Positions 7,824 through 18,758 of a DNA stretch of 64,000 nt are shown here, one piece after another. This DNA comes from CAJFUR01 sp904420575 (GTDB lineage: Bacteria; Actinomycetota; Coriobacteriia; Coriobacteriales; Eggerthellaceae): positions 2,790,001 to 2,854,000 of the forward strand of contig OZ221973.1 in the NCBI GenBank assembly GCA_965119745.1, given 5' to 3'. The notes beneath the pieces are model-generated. The model made no database searches. It saw only the letters and a program-made list of their open reading frames with translations, and had not been told where the DNA came from. The number at the start of each line of letters is the position of its first letter. Position 1 is the first letter of the stretch. A program made the position numbers and the translations under genes.

Positions 7824-8732
7824 TTACACCTTCAGATAGCGACGCATGGCCAGCGCCGACCCGATAAGGCCGATGACCAGGCCCGCGATCACGAGCGCCG
7901 CATAGATCATCATGAACGTCTGCAGGCTGGCGTCGAAGGTGAGGAACTTGAGGGCGGCCTGCAGCTTCGGCAGCGCCAGGTTGCGCAGAAGCTCCAGCAC
8001 GCCCACCGCCAAAAGCGAGCCGATGATGGCGTGCAACGCGCCCTCCATGAGGAAGGGCCCGCGGATGAAGCCGTTCGACGCGCCAACGAGGCGCATGATG
8101 GCGATCTCCTTGCGGCGCGCAAGGATGGCCAGACGGATGGTGTTGTTGATGAACACCATGGCGATGAAGATCAAGAGCGCGATGAGCGCGATGCCGATGT
8201 AGCGCACGTAGTTCGTCAGCTGGAACAGGCGTTCCACCGAGCCCTGGCCGTACAGCAGCGAATCGGCTGGATCGTCGGGATTGTCGCAGATGGTGCGGAA
8301 CGTCTGGTTCGCCTCGATCTGGCCGGCGACCTCTTCGACGAGCTGCGGATCGGCAAGCTCCACGTCGATGGACGCAGGCAGCGGGTTCATGCCGTCCAGC
8401 GAGTCGATGATGTCGGAGGTCGACGCGGCGCGAAAGTTCTCGAGCGCCTGCTCCTTCGTGGTGAAGGAGACCGAGGACACCCCTTCCAGCCCCTTGACGA
8501 AGTCCTCCACCGTCTGGATGTCGGCCTCGGAGGCGTCGTCGGCGACGTACGCCGTGATGGAGACCTCGCTCTCCACCGACTTCATGACGTTGTCGACCGT
8601 GATGCCGCCGACCAGGAACACGCCGATGATGAGCAGCGACAGGAAGATCGTGACGATGGAGCCCAGGGCCGTGGACAGGTTGCGCGTGAAGCCGCGCAGC
8701 GACTCCTTGAAGAAATAAGCAAGGCTAGACAT
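7824..8732 (-). CDS. ftsX: Cell-division ABC transporter permease FtsX
   Basis: Four-helix membrane partner of FtsE; the complex activates peptidoglycan hydrolases at the septum. The N-terminal ESLRGFTRNLSTALGSI and first membrane helix are followed by an extracellular domain of about 150 residues (ADDASEADIQTVEDFVKGL...), then three more helices with the typical LAILARRKEIAIMRLVGAS and FLMEGALHAIIG. Length 302 is usual. Its start overlaps the end of ftsE by 8 nt, implying translational coupling. The SH3-repeat glucosaminidase elsewhere in the window is one sort of enzyme FtsEX might control, but no link is shown. Confidence 0.95.
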   Translation of the reverse strand: MSSLAYFFKESLRGFTRNLSTALGSIVTIFLSLLIIGVFLVGGITVDNVMKSVESEVSITAYVADDASEADIQTVEDFVKGLEGVSSVSFTTKEQALENFRAASTSDIIDSLDGMNPLPASIDVELADPQLVEEVAGQIEANQTFRTICDNPDDPADSLLYGQGSVERLFQLTNYVRYIGIALIALLIFIAMVFINNTIRLAILARRKEIAIMRLVGASNGFIRGPFLMEGALHAIIGSLLAVGVLELLRNLALPKLQAALKFLTFDASLQTFMMIYAALVIAGLVIGLIGSALAMRRYLKV

Positions 8733-9585
8733 CGAAGCCGTACACCCCCCGGTCCTGGTCGCGGGTCAGATGCCCGCGGTCGAGCGCGATGACGCGCCGA
8801 CGCATGTTGTCCACCATCTCGCGGTCGTGCGTGGCCACGAGCACGGTCGTGCCTGTGCGGTTGATGCGCTCGAGCAGGTCCATGATGCCGCGCGACGTCT
8901 GCGGGTCCAGGTTGCCCGTCGGCTCGTCGCACACGAGCAAGGGAGGGCGGTTCACGATGGCGCGCGCGATGGACACGCGCTGCTGCTCGCCGCCGGAAAG
9001 CTGGTCGGGACGCTTGCCCAGCTTGTCCTGCAGCCCCACGAGCCGCAACACCTCGGGCACCTGCGTCTTGATGACGTGGCGGCTCTTCCCGATGACCTCG
9101 AGCGCGAACGCCACGTTCTCGAACACGGTCTTGTTCGGCAGCAGCTTGAAGTCCTGGAACACGCAGCCGATGTTGCGGCGCAGGTACGGCACGCGCCAGT
9201 TGCGCATGGTGGTCAGGTCTTCGTCGGCCACGAAGATGCGGCCCTGCGTGGGCTTCACCTCGCGGATGAGCATGCGGATGAAGGTTGACTTGCCCGAGCC
9301 GGAATGCCCCACCAAAAAGATGAACTCCCCCGCATAGATCTGCAGCGATATGTCGGAAAGCGCGGGTTTGTTGGGCTGGGCGGGATAGACCTTCGTCACG
9401 TGGTCGAAGGTGATGACCGGCGAACCCGTCTGCTGAGGCAGGTCGTCCACCTCGAGCACGGGCAGGGACGCAGAAAGCTGCGACGCCACCTGAGCTTGCC
9501 GGGAATGCGCCGCGCGGGCTCCGGCACGGGCGTCCAGGCGCGCGCCGCCCCCTTGGCTGGGAACGTTCGTCACAGTTTGCTCCAT
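8725..9585 (-). CDS. ftsE: Cell-division ATPase FtsE with an N-terminal extension
   Basis: ABC-type ATPase with Walker A GHSGSGKST, Q-loop FQDFKLLP, signature LSGGEQQRVSIARA and Walker B LLVCDEPTGNLD. The conserved domain begins at about residue 57 (VITFDHVTKVYP), leaving roughly 56 extra residues, polar and Ala/Gln rich, not found in usual FtsE (about 225-230 residues). ATG at 9585 lacks a strong ribosome site, so the true start may be further in; the extension should be treated with caution. Couples to ftsX by overlap. Confidence 0.9.
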   Translation of the reverse strand: MEQTVTNVPSQGGGARLDARAGARAAHSRQAQVASQLSASLPVLEVDDLPQQTGSPVITFDHVTKVYPAQPNKPALSDISLQIYAGEFIFLVGHSGSGKSTFIRMLIREVKPTQGRIFVADEDLTTMRNWRVPYLRRNIGCVFQDFKLLPNKTVFENVAFALEVIGKSRHVIKTQVPEVLRLVGLQDKLGKRPDQLSGGEQQRVSIARAIVNRPPLLVCDEPTGNLDPQTSRGIMDLLERINRTGTTVLVATHDREMVDNMRRRVIALDRGHLTRDQDRGVYGFDV

Positions 9586-9628
9586 TCGAATCGTGATGTA
9601 CTGAGACTCACCGATTTTATCAGACCCG

Positions 9629-10618
9629 TCAGCGCGCCATGACGTTCTTCACAGCTTCAACAATGGCGGCCGCGTCCAGGTGGAAGTAGCCCAACAGCTG
9701 CTCGAACTCGCCCGACTTGCCGAAGACGTCCTGCACGCCGACGAAGGCGCAAGGCGCAGGATGGCGCCGAGCAAGCACGTCGGCCACCGCCGAGCCCAGG
9801 CCGCCCACGACGCTGTGCTCCTCGGCCACGACGACGCGCCCCGTCTTGCGCGCCGAGGCGAGGATCGTCTCCTCGTCGAGCGGCTTCACGGAGAACGCGT
9901 CCACCACTTCCGCCGACACGCCCTGCTCGGCCAAAAGCTCCGCGGCGGCCAGCGCCTCGCGGATCTCCACGCCGCACGCGACGATGGTCACGTCGTCGCC
10001 CGGGCGCAGCACGTAGGCACGTCCCAGCTCCAGCTCCATGTCGTCGGCGTACACGCACGGCACCGAGGCGCGGCCCATGCGCACGTACACCGGGCCCGGC
10101 GTGGCGGCGGCCAGCTTGAGCGCGGCGCGCGCCGCGGCGTAGTCGGCCGGCACGAGCACGCGCATGTTGGGCAGGACGCGCATGAGCGCCACGTCCTCGA
10201 GCATCTGGTGGCTGCCCCCGTCGGGGCCCACCGACACGCCGGCGTGCGTGGGGCATATCTTCACGTCCAGGTTGCTGTAGCACACCGTGTTGCGGATCTG
10301 GTCGTAGGCGCGGCCCGTGCCGAACACGGCGAAGGAACCCGTGAAGGCGACGTGGCCCGTGAGCGCCAGCCCGGCGGCCACATCGACCATGTTCTGCTCG
10401 GCGATGCCGCAGTTGAACAGGCGCTTGGCGTATTCGGGAGAGGCGGCGGCGAAGGCGGCCGTGGTGGTGGAGCCGGTGAGGTCGGCATCGACGGCCACGA
10501 CGGGCACGCCGGCATCGGCCAGTTCGGCGAGCGTCGCGCCGAAGGCGGCACGCGTGGCCTTCTTCGTCTGCGCGAGCGCCGCGTCGGCAAGCTTGACGGC
10601 GGGAGCGGCGTTAGCCAC
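9629..10618 (-). CDS. Transketolase, C-terminal subunit
   Basis: Pyrimidine-binding and C-terminal half of a split transketolase (329 residues), acting with the upstream N-terminal subunit and thiamine diphosphate in the pentose phosphate pathway. Visible marks: the catalytic FNCGIAEQNMVDVAAGLA (Glu that activates the cofactor), FAVFGTGRAYDQIRN, THAGVSVGPDGGSHQ and the C-terminal EEHSVVGGLGSAVA. The start is GTG at 10618, preceded by a perfect AAGGAGG and overlapping the N-subunit stop by 8 nt (GTGGCTAA), so subunits are made in register. Confidence 0.9.
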   Translation of the reverse strand: MANAAPAVKLADAALAQTKKATRAAFGATLAELADAGVPVVAVDADLTGSTTTAAFAAASPEYAKRLFNCGIAEQNMVDVAAGLALTGHVAFTGSFAVFGTGRAYDQIRNTVCYSNLDVKICPTHAGVSVGPDGGSHQMLEDVALMRVLPNMRVLVPADYAAARAALKLAAATPGPVYVRMGRASVPCVYADDMELELGRAYVLRPGDDVTIVACGVEIREALAAAELLAEQGVSAEVVDAFSVKPLDEETILASARKTGRVVVAEEHSVVGGLGSAVADVLARRHPAPCAFVGVQDVFGKSGEFEQLLGYFHLDAAAIVEAVKNVMAR

Positions 10619-11450
10619 GGCAGGCCTCCTTCTCGCAGGCGTCCACCAGTTCGGCGAGCGCAGCCTCCAGCTGTTCGGCGTTGGGCGCCTTGCCATGCCA
10701 CCCTGCCTGGTCTTCCATGAACGACACGCCTTTGCCCTTGACGGTGTGCGCGATGAGGGCGTGCGGGCGTCCCGCCCGTTCGGCCTTGCAGGCCGAAAGC
10801 ACGTCCACGAGGGCCTCCAGGTCGTGCCCGTCGACGGTGCGCACGTCCCAGCCGAAGGCCGCGAACTTGGCGCCCAGGTCGCCCGGATCGCACACCTCGC
10901 TCGTGCGGCCGTCGATCTGCAGGCCGTTGCGGTCCACGATGGCGGTCAGGTTGTCCAGACGGCGATGGGCAGCGAACATGGCCGCCTCCCACACCTGACC
11001 TTCCTCGCACTCGCCGTCGCCCAGAAGCGCGAACACGGCGCTGCGGTCCCCGTCGAGCGCCAGGCCGGCGGCGCAGCCGGCGGCGATGGAGAGCCCCTGC
11101 CCCAACGACCCGGTGGACACTTCCACGCCGGGCAGCTGGTTGGAGTCGGGATGGCCCTGCAGGCGCGTGCCCAGCTTGCGCAAGGTCGAAAGCTCTTCGC
11201 GCGGGAAGTAGCCTGCCTGTGCGAGCGCTGCGTAGAGAGCCGGCGCCGCATGGCCTTTCGCCAGGAAGAACCGGTCGCGGCCGGCCTTCTGCGGGTCTGC
11301 CGGGTCGTGCTCCAGCACGCCGCCGAAGTACAGCGCCGCGAGGATGTCGGCACATGACAGCGACCCTCCCGGATGGCCGCTGCCCGCCTCGGCGATCATG
11401 CTCACGATGTCGCGCCGCATCTCGTTGGCGCGCCGCTCAAGCTCGGTCAT
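10611..11450 (-). CDS. Transketolase, N-terminal subunit
   Basis: Thiamine-diphosphate-binding half of the split transketolase (279 residues). Seen: AGSGHPGGSLSCADILAAL, FFLAKGHAAPALYA, TGSLGQGLSIAAG and the cofactor-binding motif GDGECEEGQVWEA...DRNGLQIDG. ATG at 11450 is preceded by GAGAGGAT. An upstream reading through the repeat-containing spacer was rejected. The split arrangement is common in Gram-positive and archaeal genomes and also in polysaccharide or carbohydrate islands; here it lies inside a housekeeping block. Confidence 0.9.
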   Translation of the reverse strand: MTELERRANEMRRDIVSMIAEAGSGHPGGSLSCADILAALYFGGVLEHDPADPQKAGRDRFFLAKGHAAPALYAALAQAGYFPREELSTLRKLGTRLQGHPDSNQLPGVEVSTGSLGQGLSIAAGCAAGLALDGDRSAVFALLGDGECEEGQVWEAAMFAAHRRLDNLTAIVDRNGLQIDGRTSEVCDPGDLGAKFAAFGWDVRTVDGHDLEALVDVLSACKAERAGRPHALIAHTVKGKGVSFMEDQAGWHGKAPNAEQLEAALAELVDACEKEACRG

Positions 11451-11469
11451 TGCGATCCTCTCTTTGCCC

Positions 11470-11514
11470 AGATCCTTCGACTGCGCGCCTGCGGCGCTCC
11501 GCTCAGGATGACGA
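11470..11514. repeat. REP-like palindromic sequence
   Basis: The stretch ATCCTTCGACTGCGCGCC...GCGCTCCGCTCAGGAT is bounded by complementary ATCCT/AGGAT ends with an inner GCGCC/GGCGC pairing. Sequences of this kind (CCTTCGACT ... CTCAGGATGA) are widespread intergenic repeats in many high-GC bacteria. It sits upstream of the transketolase start in a 311-bp gap. Confidence 0.5.
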
Positions 11515-11594
11515 ACATGGCATTGCCGGACAACAGTGTACGGCAACACGCTCGCGTTTCCTACCCGACTCCGCAGGTTGAACGCAAAATCCCC

Positions 11595-11758
11595 GGTTGG
11601 CGCAGTCAGTCAGCGAGGGGCGTCCTCGTGCCCTGCATTGCCGCGTTGCGCGGCCGCGCGGCCTTCGGGCCGTGAGGGCAAGCGCAAAAGCGGCAAGGCG
11701 GGGTGCGAGGGCGCTCCGCAGCGTCGAGTGGTTCCGCCGGCCGGCAGGCCGGCGGAAC
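11595..11758. repeat. Intergenic repeat element, copy A
   Basis: Starts with GGTTGGCGCAGTCAGTCAGCG (split here as 11595-11615) and ends in a 12-bp hairpin GTTCCGCCGGCC (11731-11742), loop GGCA, GGCCGGCGGAAC (11747-11758), 3 nt past the prfB stop. An inner CGGCC-TTCG-GGCCG hairpin is present. Copy B after polA (29865-30024) has the same start, the shared CCGCAGCGTCG and the same terminal hairpin shape and loop but different, compensated stem bases. Confidence 0.7.
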
Positions 11759-11761
11759 GGA

Positions 11762-12850
11762 TCATTGCGACACCCTCCATTTGTGGTAGCCGATCACGAA
11801 CTCTTCCAACTCGCCGTCGAGCACGGCGTCCACGTTGCCGGTCTCGATGCCGCTGCGCACGTCCTTCACCAGCTGGTAGGGGTACAGCACATAGTTGCGT
11901 ATCTGGCTGCCGAACGTGTTCTCCATGCGCTCGCCGCGCAGCTGAGCCAGCTCTTCGGCGCGCTTCTGCTCCTCCAGCTCGTAGAGCTTGGCGCGCAGCA
12001 CCTTGAACGCCGCCTCCTTGTTCTGCAGCTGCGACTTCTCGTTCTGGCACGTCACCACGATGCCCGTGGGCATATGGGTGAGGCGCACGGCCGAGTCGGT
12101 GGTGTTCACGCACTGGCCGCCCGGACCGCTGGAACGGTACACGTCCACGCGCACGTCGGCGGGATTGAGGTCCACCTCGATGTCGTCGGGCAGCACGGGC
12201 AGCACCTCCACGCCGGCGAACGTGGTGTGGCGGCGCTTCTTGTCGTCGGTGGGGCTGATGCGCACCAGGCGGTGGACGCCCTGCTCGCTGCGCAGCATGC
12301 CGTAGGCGTTGCGCCCCTCCACCTGGATGGTGGCCTTGTCCAGGCCGATGCCTTCGCCCGGCACCACGTCGAGGACCTGCACCTTCCAGCCCTTCTTCTC
12401 GGCGTAGCGGGTGTACATGCGGTAGAGCATGTCGGTCCAGTCCTGGGCCTCCAGGCCGCCGGAGCCGGGGTTCACGGTGAGGATGGCGTCGCCTGAGTCG
12501 AAGCGGTCGGAGAACCAGGAGGTCACCTCAAGTGCGTCCAGCATCACGGCCAGCCGCTCGAGCGCGTCCTCGGCCTCGGCGGCGAACGCCTCGTCCTCGT
12601 CTGCCAGCTCGAGCGCCGCGCGGGCGTCCTCCAGAAGGGCGGCGGCCTCTTCGTATTCGCGGATGGTGTCGCGCAGGTTGGAGGCCTGCTTCGACACGCT
12701 CTGCGCGTGCGCCGCGTCGTCCCAGAAGCCCGGCGCCGCGCTCTCCTCGTCCAGGCGCGCCAGCTCGGCCCGCTTGTCGTCGATGCGCAGGTACCCGCGC
12801 GCGTCGCTCACGCGCTGGGCTGCCTGCTCCATGTCTTTCGCGTCCGTCAT
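11762..12850 (-). CDS. prfB: Peptide chain release factor 2, without programmed frameshift and with an SPT anticodon motif
   Basis: Class I release factor of 362 residues; the RGYL-RIDDKR region, PGSGGLEAQDW and the C-terminal SQIRNYVLYPYQLVKD are RF2-type. GGQ is at 244-246 (SSGPGGQCVNTT). The codon-reading tripeptide, normally SPF in RF2, is SPT (199-201, LVRISPTDDKKRRHTTF). At the point where many RF2 genes carry the CTTTGA frameshift site (after RGYL) the reading frame is continuous. Six nt downstream of secA, so probably in the secA operon. Confidence 0.9.
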   Translation of the reverse strand: MTDAKDMEQAAQRVSDARGYLRIDDKRAELARLDEESAAPGFWDDAAHAQSVSKQASNLRDTIREYEEAAALLEDARAALELADEDEAFAAEAEDALERLAVMLDALEVTSWFSDRFDSGDAILTVNPGSGGLEAQDWTDMLYRMYTRYAEKKGWKVQVLDVVPGEGIGLDKATIQVEGRNAYGMLRSEQGVHRLVRISPTDDKKRRHTTFAGVEVLPVLPDDIEVDLNPADVRVDVYRSSGPGGQCVNTTDSAVRLTHMPTGIVVTCQNEKSQLQNKEAAFKVLRAKLYELEEQKRAEELAQLRGERMENTFGSQIRNYVLYPYQLVKDVRSGIETGNVDAVLDGELEEFVIGYHKWRVSQ

Positions 12851-12856
12851 GGCTCC

Positions 12857-15676
<2,820 letters not shown>

Positions 15677-15892
15677 GTATCTGCCGTCTTTCTCTTGTAA
15701 TGGTGACCGCTGCTACTCTAGCATACCCCGCCTCGTCTCAAAGGAAATCCATACCGCAAACAGCGCTCGTCCGGACCGGAAGGCGGGCGGGAGCAGGCAG
15801 GAGGCCGGCAGACGGAAAGGCCCGCCACGAAAGCCGCCAGCCGTGCGCGAACGCATGTCGGGTCTTGTGACGCACCGGCGCGCGGAGGTACC

Positions 15893-18595
15893 ATGAAGTG
15901 GTCGATAGGGTGGTTGCGCTCTCCTGGAACGGGAGATGTTTCCATGTCAGAATTCCTTGAAGCGTCGGCCTGCAAGGGCCGTCGGCCCGACCGCGTCGCC
16001 ATCCGCCGCCTCGTGCCCCGCCCCGACCTCATCGCGCGGCTGCTCCGGGAACGTCACGTCGCGCGCTTCCTCGTCGCCCCCGACGGCTTCGGCAAGACCA
16101 CCCTGGCCTGCGAGTACGCCGACACCGTCTTTTCGTTCGAGCATGTGTTCTGGGTGAACGGGCGCAGCCCCTGCTTCCTGCGCGACCTCGACCGCGACAT
16201 CATCGCCACGCGCCTGTGCAGCCTGGACCCCTCTTCCTTCCTCGTGGTGTTCGAGGACGTGCCGCGTTTGGACAGCGCCCGCGCCGAGCGGTTCTCCCGC
16301 GTGATCGACGACGTGTTGGAAGCCGGCGACGAAGTGCTGGTCACCTGCGTGCCCTCGTGCGACGCCTATGCGGGCAGCCATCGCGACCGCACCAAGCTGG
16401 ACGCCGCCGACCTGCTGCTTTCCGACGCCGAATGCAGGCTCGTCCCGCCTGGGGAAAGCCAGGGCCGCGCGAAAGGGCCGCTGCCGCCCGCCGAGCGCGT
16501 GGCCTGCCTGCGGTGGGGGTCGGACGACGGCACGCGGCTGCTCGGCGGGATCGCGCGCGAAGAACTGCCGGGAGACGTCATGCTGGCGCTCTTCGCCATG
16601 CTCGCGCTTCAGGAGGGAGGCTGGTCGGACCTGGAGGCGTTCGTGCCCTCCGGCATCGAAGGCGACCTGATCGACCTGTTGGAAGACGGGTACCCCTTCC
16701 TCGGCATCGACCGCCATGGCGAGCGCTACCGCACGACCGCGCTGGGCATGGGCATCGTCGCCACGGCTTTCGACGGCTCCTTCGACGTGCTGGCGTCCCG
16801 CTCGCTCTTCGATGGGCGCGACGCCCTGGCGCGGCGGATCGCCGACGCGCTGATCGCCCGGTCGGCAGGAGAGCGCGCCTGCGAGCTCATGGCGGCCCTG
16901 GCCTCGAAAGCGGCATGCGCCGCATGGCTCGCCGGCCGCAGCCGCACCCTGCTGAAGGCGGCCTGCCTCAAGCCGGCCCACGACCTGCACGCGTTCGTCG
17001 GGCGCGTGCGCGGCCCGCAGCGCACGACGCTCAACGTCGCCGAATCGTGGCGCCTCGTCGCGCTCGGCGACGAGGCGGGCGCCAGCACGCTGGCCCGACG
17101 TGCCGCCTTCGCGGCGGACGCGCCCGAAGACGACCGCGCGTTCGCGCTTCTGGTCGTCAAGGCCCATGGCGGCGCAGAAGCGCGCAGGCGCGCAGGCGAG
17201 ATGCTGCACGGCCTCCTGCAGGCGCACGCAGCCGCCCGACGCACGGGAGCTGCGGGTGGCGATTCCGCGAACGCCCTGTTCTGGACGCCGTTCGCCTTCA
17301 TCGTGCTCGCGCTGGACGAAGGCGTTGCCGCAGGGCTGCGCGCCTGGTGCGAGGCCGAGGAGGCAGGAGCCGACCCCGACGCGCTGGCGCTGGCCGCCGC
17401 GCTGGCGCTCGACGCCGCCACGGCAGAGGCGGAAGGAGGCGCGCCCGCCCGCACGGGAGCGCCGGAGGGGATGCGGCAGGACGGGGCCGAGGCGCTCGCC
17501 TCGGTGGCGCGGTTCGTGCACGCGCGGCTGGAGGCGGCCGAGGGCCGTGCGGCCGACCTTTTCCTGGCCGCCGCGACCGCCGCCCTCGGGCGGGCGGGAG
17601 AAGCCGGGGCGCTACCTCGGCCGACCGCCCTTCCCGCGTCGGGCGCCGCCCTCGCCCGGCGCTTGGAGATCGCGGTCTACCACCAGCGCGCCGCCTACCG
17701 CCGCGCCGCCGAGGAACGCGCCGAGCGCAAGGAGAACTACGTCGCGACGCATCCCGACGCGTTCCGCGACGAGCGGCGCGGGCGCAAGGGCGCGCCGGCC
17801 CCCTCCACCGCTTCGGCGCCCGTCGCTCCCCTGCTGCGCGTGAACCTGTTCGGCGGGCTGGAGGTCTGGATGGGCGACGAGCCGGTGGACCCGCAACGGT
17901 TCCGCCGTCAGAAGGCACGCACGCTCTTGGCGCTGCTCGTGTTGAATCACGGAAAGGAGATCACCCGCGACCGCCTGGTGCGTGCGCTGTGGCCGGAAAG
18001 CCAGCTGGAGGCGGCCCGCAAGAACTTCTACTCCATCTGGTCGCAGCTGCGCCGGGTGCTCGCCACGCCGGAAGGGACCTGCCCGTACCTGATCCGCGCC
18101 CAAGGCGGCTGCAGGATAGACGCGCGCCTGCTCGACAGCGACGTGGCGCGCTTCGAGGCGCTGTGCCGGACGCTCCTGTTCGGCCGCCCCGAGGCCGAGG
18201 ACTGGGAGCCTCTGTTCGCCCAAGTCAGCAACGGGTTCGCCGACGACCTGCTGCCGGGAGAGAGCGAGTGCGACCTGGTGGTGCAGATGCGCGAGGAGTA
18301 CCGCGTCCACCTGGTCGACGCCCTGGTCGCCGCTGCGGCGCGGCTGGTGGAGGCCGGGGAGGTGCGCGGGGGCCTGTGGTTCGCACGCGAGGCGCTCAAG
18401 CACGACCGGTCGCGCGAGGACGCCTACACCGCGCTCATGGAGGCGCAGATAGCCGCCGGGCAGCGCACGGCGGCCCTGGAAACGTATTTCGCCTGCCGCC
18501 GGTACCTGACCAACGAGCTGGGCATCGACCCGTCCCTGCGCACGGTACAGCTCTACCGCGACATCATCGAGGCCGAAGAGGCCTTGGACTGGTAG
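15893..18595 (+). CDS. Large BTAD-domain (SARP/AfsR-type) transcriptional regulator with degenerate NTPase core
   Basis: A 900-residue protein. Near the N-terminus VAPDGFGKTT (about 61-70) is a P-loop like that of MalT/LuxR-type STAND regulators; the middle is Ala-rich helical repeat sequence. From about residue 647 a winged-helix domain (LFGGLEVWMGDEPVD...LLALLVLNHGKEITRDRLVRALWPE) is followed by a bacterial transcriptional activator domain (EALKHDRSREDAYTALMEAQIAAG). ATG 15893 has GGAGG 4 nt away; ATG 15944 with GGGAG is an alternative. Lies just upstream of the exported flavin reductase and probably regulates it. Ligand unknown. Confidence 0.8.
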   Translation: MKWSIGWLRSPGTGDVSMSEFLEASACKGRRPDRVAIRRLVPRPDLIARLLRERHVARFLVAPDGFGKTTLACEYADTVFSFEHVFWVNGRSPCFLRDLDRDIIATRLCSLDPSSFLVVFEDVPRLDSARAERFSRVIDDVLEAGDEVLVTCVPSCDAYAGSHRDRTKLDAADLLLSDAECRLVPPGESQGRAKGPLPPAERVACLRWGSDDGTRLLGGIAREELPGDVMLALFAMLALQEGGWSDLEAFVPSGIEGDLIDLLEDGYPFLGIDRHGERYRTTALGMGIVATAFDGSFDVLASRSLFDGRDALARRIADALIARSAGERACELMAALASKAACAAWLAGRSRTLLKAACLKPAHDLHAFVGRVRGPQRTTLNVAESWRLVALGDEAGASTLARRAAFAADAPEDDRAFALLVVKAHGGAEARRRAGEMLHGLLQAHAAARRTGAAGGDSANALFWTPFAFIVLALDEGVAAGLRAWCEAEEAGADPDALALAAALALDAATAEAEGGAPARTGAPEGMRQDGAEALASVARFVHARLEAAEGRAADLFLAAATAALGRAGEAGALPRPTALPASGAALARRLEIAVYHQRAAYRRAAEERAERKENYVATHPDAFRDERRGRKGAPAPSTASAPVAPLLRVNLFGGLEVWMGDEPVDPQRFRRQKARTLLALLVLNHGKEITRDRLVRALWPESQLEAARKNFYSIWSQLRRVLATPEGTCPYLIRAQGGCRIDARLLDSDVARFEALCRTLLFGRPEAEDWEPLFAQVSNGFADDLLPGESECDLVVQMREEYRVHLVDALVAAAARLVEAGEVRGGLWFAREALKHDRSREDAYTALMEAQIAAGQRTAALETYFACRRYLTNELGIDPSLRTVQLYRDIIEAEEALDW

Positions 18596-18675
18596 CCCGT
18601 TTCCGTGCCGGGCAAGCGTGCTGGCGCGCGGCGAGCGCGCGGGCAACGGCAAGGAGACGCGGAGGCTACGGTTCG

Positions 18676-18717
18676 CCCACCTTACCCGCCGGGCCCGAGG
18701 CCAGCGGGTAAGGTGGG
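18676..18717. promoter_or_regulatory. 14-bp perfect dyad before the flavin reductase gene
   Basis: CCCACCTTACCCGC (18676-18689) and GCGGGTAAGGTGGG (18704-18717) are exact inverted repeats separated by 14 nt, in the 163-bp gap between the regulator stop and the reductase start. No T-run follows, so an operator or a leader RNA hairpin is more likely than a terminator. The spacing of arm centres (28 bp) would suit a dimer binding one face of the helix; inference. Confidence 0.55.
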
Positions 18718-18758
18718 TCCATATCCCCGACCATAACCGAAAGACAAGGAAGGCCGAC

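Noticed and set aside
11451..11549. N-terminal extension of the transketolase subunit
   Set aside because: It translates the REP-like repeat; the ATG at 11450 has a good ribosome site and fits the family.
18676..18717. Intrinsic terminator of the BTAD regulator gene
   Set aside because: The 14-bp dyad has a 14-nt loop and no T-run; kept as possible operator or leader hairpin.
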